Positions 6,684-13,330 of a DNA stretch of 14,342 nucleotides are shown here, piece by piece. The notes below the pieces were generated by a model, which had not been told where the DNA came from, searched no databases, and worked only from the letters and a program-made list of their open reading frames with translations. Source of the stretch: JBGSOW01 sp041738875 (GTDB taxonomy: Bacteria > Patescibacteriota > Dojkabacteria > CALFHW01); contig JBGSOW010000002.1 in NCBI GenBank assembly GCA_041738875.1, forward strand, positions 1-14,342, written 5' to 3'. The translations under genes were made by a program, and so were the position numbers. Every line of letters starts with the position of its first letter. Position 1 is the first letter of the stretch.

Positions 6684-8117
6684 TCACAAGAGGTATTCGG
6701 AATCAATCGCAGGAATCTCAGTTTTATACCCCATTCCTGAAATAACCTCATTAAAAGCCGTTGATTGCTCTGGTTCTGCGTGAACTAAGAAAACTTTGCC
6801 CAATTTTTCTTTATCGAAAGTCTTTAACCAGTTCAATAAGTCTGCTTGATCAGCATGAGCAGAAAACCCTTTGAAATCCTGGATCTGAGCGTTTACCTGA
6901 TAAGTTTGACCATCAATATCTACTTCCCTAGCTCCTTCAACTAATTTTCTCCCCAAGGTTTCTTCAGCTTGGAAACCAACCATAGCAATCATAGTGCTTG
7001 ATTCTGGAAGCATTGATTTAAGGTAGTTCATCACCCTTCCTCCATTGCACATTCCACCACCAGAAACAATAATTCCGCCCTTACCTTTTTTGGCTTTCTT
7101 TGTCATGCTTGCATTCCTAGCAACCTTCAAATTTTTAGTAAATATTCCATCCCGTAGACTTCTAAAAGGTTCGATACTTTTGGCATAGACCTCTTTTGAG
7201 TTTTCGATGTAGATTTGGGTTGCGCGGGCTGCCATAGGACTATCAAAATAAATATTTTGATCTTTAGACAGTTTGCCCGCGCGAATTAACTGATTCAAAA
7301 TCAATATAATTTCCTGAGCTCGTTGGATTGAAAATACCGGTACAATAACGTTTCCCTGGGTTTCTAAATGAGTCTTTAAATGTTGTGAAAAATTGTCCAA
7401 CAATTCAGCCTTGGGATCGTGATACTTCCCACCATATAAAGATTCCATTATAAGAAAATCTGCGTTCTTTGGTTCTAAATTAGCAGGTTTTACAATATCT
7501 TGTGAGGAACGACCTATGTCTCCTGAGAACATTATTGATTTACCTGCATATTCAACTCTGATGCTTGCTGCACCCAAAATATGCCCTGCTCTAAAATATT
7601 CGACAATAATTTCTTTGCTTAACGTGTCTTTGTTCTTCAACTCCGGTCTAATATCACTCAAAGCAATTGCAAAAGCTTGCTCAAAGTCGATTTCAACCAT
7701 TTTGCTTAGTGCCTCTTCAACATTTTCATAGTCATAAAGTAGTGGCGTGCCCAGTTCCTCATGATTTCTACCTTGAATCTTCGCAGAATCGTTTAGAATT
7801 AATTCAGTAAGGTCAAGAGTCTGTTTGGTTGCCAAAATATTTCCTTTAAATCCGTGTTTGACCAATTTGGGAATTAAAGCACTATGATCTGTATGTGCGT
7901 GAGTCAGTAGCAACATATCTACCTCTTCAGGCTTTATGGTGTAAGGTAAATAATTCCTTGCCTCAACATCAGGCCCTTGGAACATACCATGATCCACGAC
8001 CAACGTAATTAATCTCTCACCTTTTTCAACTATCTCAAGATGGTAAGAAGATCCTGTGACTGTGCGTGAAGCACCTAAAAATTTAAGTTTAAACTGAATT
8101 TCATCATTGTTTTTCAT
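6684..8117 (-). CDS. Beta-CASP metallo-beta-lactamase-fold hydrolase with RNA-specificity domain (CPSF73/YSH1-like, probable RNase)
   Basis: 477 residues of the COG1236-type metallo-beta-lactamase group, whose studied members are zinc-dependent RNA endonucleases or exonucleases. Parts in order: LGASRTVTGSSY (about 14-25); the zinc motif HAHTDH (His73, His75, Asp77, His78); further ligands His179 in AGHILGA and Asp200 in FSGDIG; a beta-CASP insert (about 225-375) starting at the ESLYGG segment and including VPVFSIQRAQE; and the C-terminal GFSAHAD (His421) and VHAE (His446) motifs of the RNA-specificity domain. All expected metal ligands are present, so it should be active. It lies between recR (23 nt upstream) and rpsF (42 nt downstream), suggesting an mRNA-processing or decay role alongside core genes. 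The start ATG at 8117 lacks a Shine-Dalgarno. RNase activity is inferred from the family; the exact substrate is not known. Confidence 0.92.
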   Translation of the reverse strand: MKNNDEIQFKLKFLGASRTVTGSSYHLEIVEKGERLITLVVDHGMFQGPDVEARNYLPYTIKPEEVDMLLLTHAHTDHSALIPKLVKHGFKGNILATKQTLDLTELILNDSAKIQGRNHEELGTPLLYDYENVEEALSKMVEIDFEQAFAIALSDIRPELKNKDTLSKEIIVEYFRAGHILGAASIRVEYAGKSIMFSGDIGRSSQDIVKPANLEPKNADFLIMESLYGGKYHDPKAELLDNFSQHLKTHLETQGNVIVPVFSIQRAQEIILILNQLIRAGKLSKDQNIYFDSPMAARATQIYIENSKEVYAKSIEPFRSLRDGIFTKNLKVARNASMTKKAKKGKGGIIVSGGGMCNGGRVMNYLKSMLPESSTMIAMVGFQAEETLGRKLVEGAREVDIDGQTYQVNAQIQDFKGFSAHADQADLLNWLKTFDKEKLGKVFLVHAEPEQSTAFNEVISGMGYKTEIPAIDSEYLL

Positions 8118-8140
8118 TTAATTATTTTATAAATTTAATT

Positions 8141-8791
8141 TTAATTAACCTCTTTGCGATTATCCAGAGAGTACCTCAGTGTTCCCGTATCCTGATAATC
8201 AATACCAGCGTTGCTTGGAAGACCGCGAGCTAGTTGTGTGTATTTAATTTTAACTTCCATATTTGGTTTCTTATCTGTTTCTAGATTAATCTGCCTGCTT
8301 AGATCATCTAGAGAATTCATAATAAAACTAACAGTAGCTTCGCCCTCAAGCGAAGTTGGACAAGCGAATATAATTTCGACATCCCCGGTATTTGCAAGTA
8401 GTTTTTTCACCCTACTTACCAATTCGCCAATTCGAACTTTGTCTGGCCCTAAACCATGTAAAGGAGAAATAAGGTTACCTAGTATATGATAAACCCCTGA
8501 GTAATTTGTTTCTTCCAAAACTACCATATCTACTGTATCTTCAACAACTAAAATCTGATTTCGATCCCTTTTGGGGTCGGAACATACCGAACAAATTTCT
8601 TCATCAGCATAAGTGAAACAATTTGTACACTTTTTAACTTTATCTATGCCCCTCAAGTGGTTGATAAATCCATCAATACTTGGCTTTTCAACTTTTAACA
8701 TAAATAAAGCCATTCTCAATGCTGACTTTGGACCTATGCCAGGTAGCCTTTCGAAATCACTTGCTAAATTTTTAAGCGACTCTGGTAACAT
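8141..8791 (-). CDS. recR: Recombination protein RecR
   Basis: 216 residues, slightly longer than the usual ~200. RecR works with RecO (and RecF) to load RecA onto SSB-coated DNA at gaps. Parts: helix-hairpin-helix LPGIGPKSA (about 16-24), a four-cysteine zinc site (Cys55, Cys58, Cys67, Cys70), a TOPRIM domain starting ILVVEDTVD (about 80-88, with Glu84/Asp85) and containing GLGPDKVRI and SLEGEAT, and the C-terminal LARGLPSNAGIDYQDTGTL segment. In that last segment Ser-Asn stands where many RecR have a Gly pair, a mild departure. It starts 8 nt after ybaB with no Shine-Dalgarno, so translation is probably coupled to ybaB. dnaX-ybaB-recR is a widely conserved order. Confidence 0.96.
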   Translation of the reverse strand: MLPESLKNLASDFERLPGIGPKSALRMALFMLKVEKPSIDGFINHLRGIDKVKKCTNCFTYADEEICSVCSDPKRDRNQILVVEDTVDMVVLEETNYSGVYHILGNLISPLHGLGPDKVRIGELVSRVKKLLANTGDVEIIFACPTSLEGEATVSFIMNSLDDLSRQINLETDKKPNMEVKIKYTQLARGLPSNAGIDYQDTGTLRYSLDNRKEVN

Positions 8792-8799
8792 CTAATTTA

Positions 8800-9105
8800 T
8801 TAGACACCAAGCATAGATTTCATTCTGCTCAAATCCATTCCTTTCATTAATTCTTTTTGCAACTTTTTGTTTGCATCTTTGAATGCTTCAACAATCAGTT
8901 TTGAAAGTTTTCTGCTAGTATCGGGAGAAAGTAATTCGTCACTGATTTCGATATCTTCAACCTCATTGATTCCATTAATTCTGACTTTAACCTGTCCACC
9001 TTTTGACTCGCCCTCCACAATAATCTTTTTCATATTATTCTGCATCTCACGCGCCTCTTTTTGCATCTTATATAGGTCTTTTGCTTGCGAAAGGACATTT
9101 GCCAT
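8800..9105 (-). CDS. ybaB: YbaB/EbfC family nucleoid-associated protein
   Basis: 101 residues, typical for this small DNA-binding dimer. The pattern is classic: a long N-terminal helix with repeated Met/Gln/Lys (AKDLYKMQKEAREMQNNMKK), a central three-stranded sheet (IVEGESKGGQVKVRINGINEVEDIEIS, whose middle matches the family's G-x-V-x-V-x-x-N-G core) and a C-terminal helix with a Met/Lys-rich end (KKLQKELMKGMDLSRMKSML). It is thought to bind DNA and help organise the nucleoid; its link to RecR and DnaX is known mainly from conserved neighbourhood. It sits between dnaX (34 nt upstream) and recR (8 nt downstream). The ribosome site is weak (AGAGA about 10 nt ahead of the ATG). Confidence 0.94.
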   Translation of the reverse strand: MANVLSQAKDLYKMQKEAREMQNNMKKIIVEGESKGGQVKVRINGINEVEDIEISDELLSPDTSRKLSKLIVEAFKDANKKLQKELMKGMDLSRMKSMLGV

Positions 9106-9139
9106 ATCAATAATTCTCTTACAAATTTAATTACAACTT

Positions 9140-10792
9140 TTAAATTATACCACTAAATATTTCTTCCACCATTTTTTCATTGGAATTGTTTGAGCCGTTT
9201 TCTTGAGGCTGACTACCCGGCTGATTGTGAATCTTACTACTACCTTGATCCCGATACTCGCCCTTGTTACCAACCTCATTAACCTCATCCGATTTAGCAG
9301 TGCCACTAGATTTCCCAACCACATCGATCACAACCTCATAGTCATTATCAGTTACCTTTTTTACATATTCCGCAATTATTTGTTTATTTTTAATCTGGGC
9401 TAGTAGTTGCACATGGAATTTGTATGGTAGTAGAAGCGTAATTACAGTTTCAGCAAAATCAAACTGCGCAAGTTCAACAAAACTAGCAATTCTGACCGCG
9501 TCTCTGCGCATAAGTGAAATTACATTTGTCTTTATTTCCGCCAGTTCAAGGTTAAGTGGTTTATTTTCACCGCGTTCTTTCTGGTTCTGGGATTTTACGT
9601 TTTCTATTTCTTCAGTTGAAGTCAAAACCACTGTCTGACTGGCCTTTGTATCTCGGCTTTTAGCAAGGCTTATATCAGGAGTAGATTTTTTAGGTGATGG
9701 ACTTTTAGACGCCAGTTTTGCAGAAGTCATAATTGGCATTGGTTTCACTGCTTCCAAATCAAAGTTAATCAAACTTGAGAAGCCTGCTTTGACTCCTAGG
9801 TATGGATCGGGGAATAAATTTAGGTTCATAAGTAGGTCCTGGGATTTTATTAGTAGCCTCATAAGTAAGCCCTTCGAAAGGTGTGTATCTTGCGTAAGTT
9901 TCTCTAAAACATTCTCTATAACTTCATTTAATAGCTGTGAAGGTGAAATACCTGCAGAGAATATCTGTGTAAGGATTGTATTCAGTTCGCCAATATCATT
10001 TCTCTCCGTAAGGCTACTGACTAATATATCGATATCCCTATCACTCGCAAGTCCTAATGACTCTTCAACGAGTTTATCCGTAAGTTGTACTTTCTTCCCC
10101 TTATCTTTCTCTAATCCAGTGATCACTTTTTGTAGTAAAGATTCTGCATCTCTAAAGCTACCTTTAGCGAGTTTGATCAACTTTTTTATTGCACTTTCTT
10201 GGAACGTGATACCCTCTGATTTTAGGTTTGATACTAGTTTGTTATGAATACTAGCCTCTTCACCAAGCCTAAAATCAAATCGAACCACCCTAGAAAGAAT
10301 AGTTGGCAAAACTTTATGAACTTCGGTGGTCGCCATAATAAAAACTGTGTCTTTTGGAGGCTCTTCAAGTGTTTTTAAAATTGCGTTGAACGCTTCTTTG
10401 GTCAACATATGAACCTCGTCAATTATATAGACTTTCCTTTTACCCACGACTGGAGAAAACGCAGATCTTTCTTTCAACTCTCTCATTTCGTTTATACCTC
10501 TATTTGAAGCAGCATCAATTTCAACAACATCAATATAATCATTCCCGTCAATCGCCTTGCAATTATCACAAGCGTTACATGGTTCACCTTTATCTAGTTT
10601 CAAACAATTCAGAGATTTACTAAAAACTCTAGCTGTGGAAGTTTTACCTGTGCCTCTAGGACCGGAAAACAAATATGCGTGGGCGATTTGACTATTGATA
10701 ATCATATTGCGCAAAACTTCCACAATATGGTCTTGCCCTTTTATTTGAGCAAAATTTTTAGGTCGATATTTTCGATATAAAACCTGTGACAT
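9140..10792 (-). CDS. dnaX: DNA polymerase III subunit gamma/tau (clamp loader)
   Basis: 550 residues. This AAA+ ATPase is the motor of the clamp loader, placing the sliding clamp on primed DNA and, in tau form, tethering polymerase. Visible: Walker A GPRGTGKT (44-51), a zinc-binding four-Cys module (Cys63, Cys72, Cys75, Cys78), Walker B IIDEVHML (123-130), sensor 1 ATTEVHK (154-160), the arginine-finger position ILSR (about 165-168), and the GSFRDAESLL sensor-2 region (211-220). A collar domain extends to about 345. A Ser/Lys/Thr-rich linker (about 355-410) leads to a small folded C-terminal domain (about 412-495) and a disordered Gly/Ser/Asn tail. In the linker, codons 368-369 (AAA AAA) make a six-A run at 9691-9686. 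The start at 10792 lies 11 nt after the phosphatase stop, with no Shine-Dalgarno. Confidence 0.97.
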   Translation of the reverse strand: MSQVLYRKYRPKNFAQIKGQDHIVEVLRNMIINSQIAHAYLFSGPRGTGKTSTARVFSKSLNCLKLDKGEPCNACDNCKAIDGNDYIDVVEIDAASNRGINEMRELKERSAFSPVVGKRKVYIIDEVHMLTKEAFNAILKTLEEPPKDTVFIMATTEVHKVLPTILSRVVRFDFRLGEEASIHNKLVSNLKSEGITFQESAIKKLIKLAKGSFRDAESLLQKVITGLEKDKGKKVQLTDKLVEESLGLASDRDIDILVSSLTERNDIGELNTILTQIFSAGISPSQLLNEVIENVLEKLTQDTHLSKGLLMRLLIKSQDLLMNLNLFPDPYLGVKAGFSSLINFDLEAVKPMPIMTSAKLASKSPSPKKSTPDISLAKSRDTKASQTVVLTSTEEIENVKSQNQKERGENKPLNLELAEIKTNVISLMRRDAVRIASFVELAQFDFAETVITLLLPYKFHVQLLAQIKNKQIIAEYVKKVTDNDYEVVIDVVGKSSGTAKSDEVNEVGNKGEYRDQGSSKIHNQPGSQPQENGSNNSNEKMVEEIFSGII

Positions 10793-10803
10793 ACTAGACG
10801 GAT

Positions 10804-11619
10804 TTAATTAAAATTTTTATGTGGAAATAGATTTACGATTTGTTCAAATATTTTATCTGTACTAACTAGTATCTGATCATGGTCTTTATCTATCTCTGTA
10901 ACACTAACCCGAAAGCCAGCCTCTTTCGCAATCAAAATACCGCCAGCAATATCTAAGAACTTCGATTTTGGCCTGTATAAGTCTATATACGCAGAAAAAA
11001 CACCCTGCGTAACCCAACAAAGCGAAACACTTCCGTTCCCTAGAGCTCTAAACCTATATACACTCTTCCAGATCTTCATATAGTCATCTGCAATAGAACT
11101 CTTACCAAGGTCTTCCATCTGTCCAAAATCATAAGACTGATCCCATGCAACCTGAGAGGATTTCAATTCTTGTGACAAAGTATTCTGCACAACATTTATC
11201 TTCACATCATCTAGGAAGCTTCCTTCTCCCTGGACTGCAAAATAATCCTGCTCAAGATGAGGCATACTCACGATACCCAGTAAGGGATTATTTTTGCTAT
11301 CCAAAAGGCTTATGGTAACTGCCCATAGAGGAATATTTTTTGCAAAATATTTAGTACCATCGATTGGGTCTATAACCCAGGTTAACTCACCCTCTCTGCG
11401 TAATTCAGGTAATTCTTCACCTAAAAAACCGTCTTCTGGGAAATTTTCAAGTACAAAATCTGAGAAATTCCTTTCTATCAGCCCATCAACCTCTGTAGCA
11501 ACATCTGATTTATATTTCTGTACGACACTAAAGTCCTTTTTATTCAACAAATCCCTCTGTTTTCCTAAAAAATCTCTTGTCAGATCTAGCCTACTTCTTA
11601 AGTTTAGCGGTGAAGTCAT
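10804..11619 (-). CDS. Inositol monophosphatase-family phosphatase
   Basis: 271 residues of the lithium-sensitive, magnesium-dependent phosphatase superfamily (inositol monophosphatase, CysQ-like 3',5'-bisphosphate nucleotidase, histidinol phosphatase). Metal-site motifs are intact: KSDVATEVD (about 37-45), GEE (67-69), DPIDGT (84-89, with Asp84 and Asp87) and the distal FLDIAGG (221-227, Asp223). The RALGNGSVSLCWVTQG stretch (about 191-206) is also standard. Sequence alone does not say which small phosphate ester is used. Its start overlaps the last 29 nt of the upstream GlmU-like gene, so the two are likely translationally coupled and may act in one sugar-phosphate or nucleotide-sugar route (inference). 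CysQ-like removal of 3'-phosphoadenosine nucleotides is an alternative role. The gene for dnaX follows after 11 nt. Confidence 0.9.
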   Translation of the reverse strand: MTSPLNLRSRLDLTRDFLGKQRDLLNKKDFSVVQKYKSDVATEVDGLIERNFSDFVLENFPEDGFLGEELPELRREGELTWVIDPIDGTKYFAKNIPLWAVTISLLDSKNNPLLGIVSMPHLEQDYFAVQGEGSFLDDVKINVVQNTLSQELKSSQVAWDQSYDFGQMEDLGKSSIADDYMKIWKSVYRFRALGNGSVSLCWVTQGVFSAYIDLYRPKSKFLDIAGGILIAKEAGFRVSVTEIDKDHDQILVSTDKIFEQIVNLFPHKNFN

Positions 11620-12913
11620 CCCTGTTAATTTTGTTTATATTAAGTTTGTTCACTTTTGTTACCAATTCTTGTTTTATAGAGATAAAACTATCTGAATCAA
11701 TATCCTGATTTAATACAACCCCAGGCCCAACAACACTATTTGTACCTATTTTCACACCAGGCATAATTTTTACTCCAACACCAACACGGACATCAGAACC
11801 GATAATCGTTCCTAGCTTGTTCCTACCAGAGTTAGTTTTTTCACCCTTTATATTAACTGTAATATCGCCTTCATCTAATCTCAGATTCGCTGTTAAAGCG
11901 CCTGATCCGAACGAAACATTTCTGTCTATAATTGAATCGCCAATGTAATTCATATGCAACCAGACTTTCCCCGCAAGGTAAGACCTTGCAACTTCACTAC
12001 TAAAGCCAATAACACAGTCATCTCCTACTATAGAATCTCTAACTAAGGAATTATTACCTATTATTGTATTTTTTCCGACATAAGCTGGGCCATTAATCAC
12101 AGCTCCAGGAAACACTCTCACACCTTCTTCAATAATCACATTACCATTTATTATCGCCTTATCAGAAATTTGCGCATTTTCATGTATTTTTTTCTCTGTT
12201 ATTGTCGATAATAAATAACTCATAAGGTCGAAAACGTGCCAAGGGAATTTGAGCGTCGCCCATACATCTGAATACCTCAAAAGCTCGAAAACCTTCCCCG
12301 AATTCATCATATCAGACAAAACTACCTCATATAGGTCGTCTTTCTCACTTGAGCCAGCATTTAAAGCATTTAGAAGCTCTTTTAATGAAGGGAAATAGTC
12401 GAATACTAACCTAACGCAATCTGAAGGTTCATTCCCTTCTCCAGGCTTTTCAATAACAGATACGACATGATCCTTCTCATTCATCACTAAATAGCCTCCA
12501 GGGAAGTATTTTTCTACTTTGTACCCCGTAAGTAAGCCATGATTATTTTTTCTTAAAGCTGGCAAAGCAGCGAGGAAATCTTTATATAAATTATCTGTAA
12601 AAACATCGTTGGAATTTATAACTAGTAGATCAGAGTCATCACCGGAATAATCTTTCAAAGCAGAAATAATTGCTGCGCCTTGCCCACTTCCTTCTTGTGC
12701 AACGACTTTTACACCACTAAAATCTTTTACTTCAGTCTGGGTGAGTTCGTAATCCTCTGGATTTGCTACAACAGTAATATCTGCGGTGAGTTTATCTTTG
12801 AGATTTTCGAGTTGTCTATATAGTAGTGATTTTCCTAAGAAAGGAAGCAAGTTTTTATTTGATAATGGGGCAAAACGAGAGCTCTGCCCGCCTGCAAGTA
12901 CAATGATATTCAT
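11591..12913 (-). CDS. GlmU-like sugar-1-phosphate nucleotidyltransferase/acyltransferase, archaeal type
   Basis: 440 residues with two domains. The N-terminal nucleotidyltransferase (about 1-230) has the LAGGQSSRF loop (6-14), an LLPFLGKSLLYRQLENL segment, a metal-site Asp103 in NSNDVF (the usual Gly before Asp is replaced by Asn) and EKP (155-157). A PWHVFDLMSYLL segment (about 224-235) resembles the PW-x-LL joint of archaeal GlmU-like enzymes. The C-terminal left-handed beta-helix (about 245-410) shows hexapeptide repeats and the diagnostic LHMNYIGDS (319-327), GSGALTANLRL (336-346) and GRNKLGTIIG (363-372) blocks of that group; His320 is the likely acyltransferase catalytic residue. The expected reactions are NDP-sugar synthesis and N-acetylation of an amino-sugar phosphate, feeding envelope glycan precursors (inferred). 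The ATG at 12913 has only GGG next to it; a possible promoter sits immediately upstream. It overlaps the phosphatase gene by 29 nt. Confidence 0.88.
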   Translation of the reverse strand: MNIIVLAGGQSSRFAPLSNKNLLPFLGKSLLYRQLENLKDKLTADITVVANPEDYELTQTEVKDFSGVKVVAQEGSGQGAAIISALKDYSGDDSDLLVINSNDVFTDNLYKDFLAALPALRKNNHGLLTGYKVEKYFPGGYLVMNEKDHVVSVIEKPGEGNEPSDCVRLVFDYFPSLKELLNALNAGSSEKDDLYEVVLSDMMNSGKVFELLRYSDVWATLKFPWHVFDLMSYLLSTITEKKIHENAQISDKAIINGNVIIEEGVRVFPGAVINGPAYVGKNTIIGNNSLVRDSIVGDDCVIGFSSEVARSYLAGKVWLHMNYIGDSIIDRNVSFGSGALTANLRLDEGDITVNIKGEKTNSGRNKLGTIIGSDVRVGVGVKIMPGVKIGTNSVVGPGVVLNQDIDSDSFISIKQELVTKVNKLNINKINRDDFTAKLKK

Positions 12914-12927
12914 ACCCTACTATAACA
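12913..12927 (-). promoter_or_regulatory. Candidate extended -10 promoter for a leaderless GlmU-like transcript
   Basis: On the - strand TG-T-TATAGT (12927-12919) matches an extended -10 element (TGn plus 5 of 6 bases of TATAAT). Transcription starting about 6-7 nt downstream would begin at, or within a base of, the A of the ATG, giving a leaderless mRNA. This would explain the missing ribosome site. The best -35 match at normal spacing is weak (TTAATA, 18-nt spacer) and falls inside the palindrome. This is pattern evidence only. Confidence 0.35.
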
Positions 12928-12929
12928 TT

Positions 12930-12964
12930 ATGGAGTGCAAAATATTAAATATTTTGCACTCCAT
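12930..12964. repeat. 35-bp perfect palindrome between rpsU and the GlmU-like gene
   Basis: Two perfect 17-bp arms meet at a single central base; each arm has a GGAGTGC outer part and an A/T inner part. It lies 74 nt past the rpsU stop and 16 nt before the GlmU-like ATG. As RNA it would form a strong hairpin and could end the rpsU transcript, but no U-run follows on either strand. As DNA it is a good dimer-binding operator covering about -17 to -52 of the candidate promoter. Apart from this and the candidate -10, nothing recognisable was seen in 12914-13038. Confidence 0.75.
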
Positions 12965-13038
12965 TCTTAAAACTATATAACAATGTGAAACTATTTTACG
13001 CCTACAAACAACCGCGCAAATCTAACTTTAATTGATTT

Positions 13039-13257
13039 TTAGCCGATTATACCTTTACGGCGTAATTTACGGTTAGCTGCACTTCTTCTTCTTTTCATTT
13101 TGGCCCACTGCTTACGCCATTCGTGTCTTTCAGCAGTTGGTTTAATTCTAAACATATTTTTTTGCACAGTATCTGGCAAATTCTCGCGCATTGCTTCGCG
13201 CCAAGACATTTTTAGTGCCAAATCAATTGGCATATCATCGTGAACTATTACTGACAT
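13039..13257 (-). CDS. rpsU: Small-subunit ribosomal protein bS21
   Basis: 72 residues from the ATG at 13257. bS21 sits near the 3' end of 16S rRNA, next to the anti-Shine-Dalgarno. The sequence fits the family: a short beta start (MSVIVHDD), then a first helix (PIDLALKMSWREAMREN), a link region with KPTAERHEWRKQWA, and a very basic tail (KMKRRRSAANRKLRRKG). The frame stays open 16 codons further to a TTG at 13305, but the ATG at 13257 is clearly the start because a near-perfect Shine-Dalgarno (GGGAGGTGA, 13270-13262) lies ahead of it, with 7 nt between GGAGG and the ATG. It lies 73 nt after the rseP-like gene, and that gap may hold its promoter (A/T-rich, no clear consensus). The family call is good, though the protein differs from the E. 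coli form. Confidence 0.86.
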   Translation of the reverse strand: MSVIVHDDMPIDLALKMSWREAMRENLPDTVQKNMFRIKPTAERHEWRKQWAKMKRRRSAANRKLRRKGIIG

Positions 13258-13261
13258 TTCT

Positions 13262-13270
13262 TCACCTCCC
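13262..13270 (-). promoter_or_regulatory. Near-perfect Shine-Dalgarno of rpsU
   Basis: The - strand reads GGGAGGTGA, complementary to nearly the whole anti-Shine-Dalgarno of 16S rRNA, with 7 nt between GGAGG and the ATG. It decides the rpsU start. No other gene in the window has a match longer than about five bases. Confidence 0.85.
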
Positions 13271-13330
13271 TTAAGAGTGTTTATTATTAAATACAAAATA
13301 ATCAAGCGAACTATTCGCCGAACTTGCTTA

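Noticed and set aside
8118..8148. TTAATTA/TAATTAA inverted repeat ahead of the metallo-hydrolase start.
   Set aside because: The arms are 7 bp of A/T only with a 17-nt loop, expected by chance in this composition.
12930..12964. Palindrome considered as a CIRCE (HrcA) heat-shock operator because it contains GAGTGC and GCACTC.
   Set aside because: In CIRCE the order is GCACTC, nine bases, then GAGTGC. Here GAGTGC comes first and GCACTC last, with a longer A/T centre, so it is not that element.
13258..13305. Longer rpsU start at the TTG at 13305.
   Set aside because: The extra 16 residues are translated from leader sequence that includes the strong Shine-Dalgarno of the ATG at 13257; bS21 proteins start near that ATG.
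13303..13326. Possible terminator between the rseP-like gene and rpsU (GCGAA/TTCGC stem inside CAAG/CTTG).
   Set aside because: The inner stem is only 5 bp, the outer pairing needs a large bulge, and the following T-rich stretch is broken. Not convincing enough for a feature.
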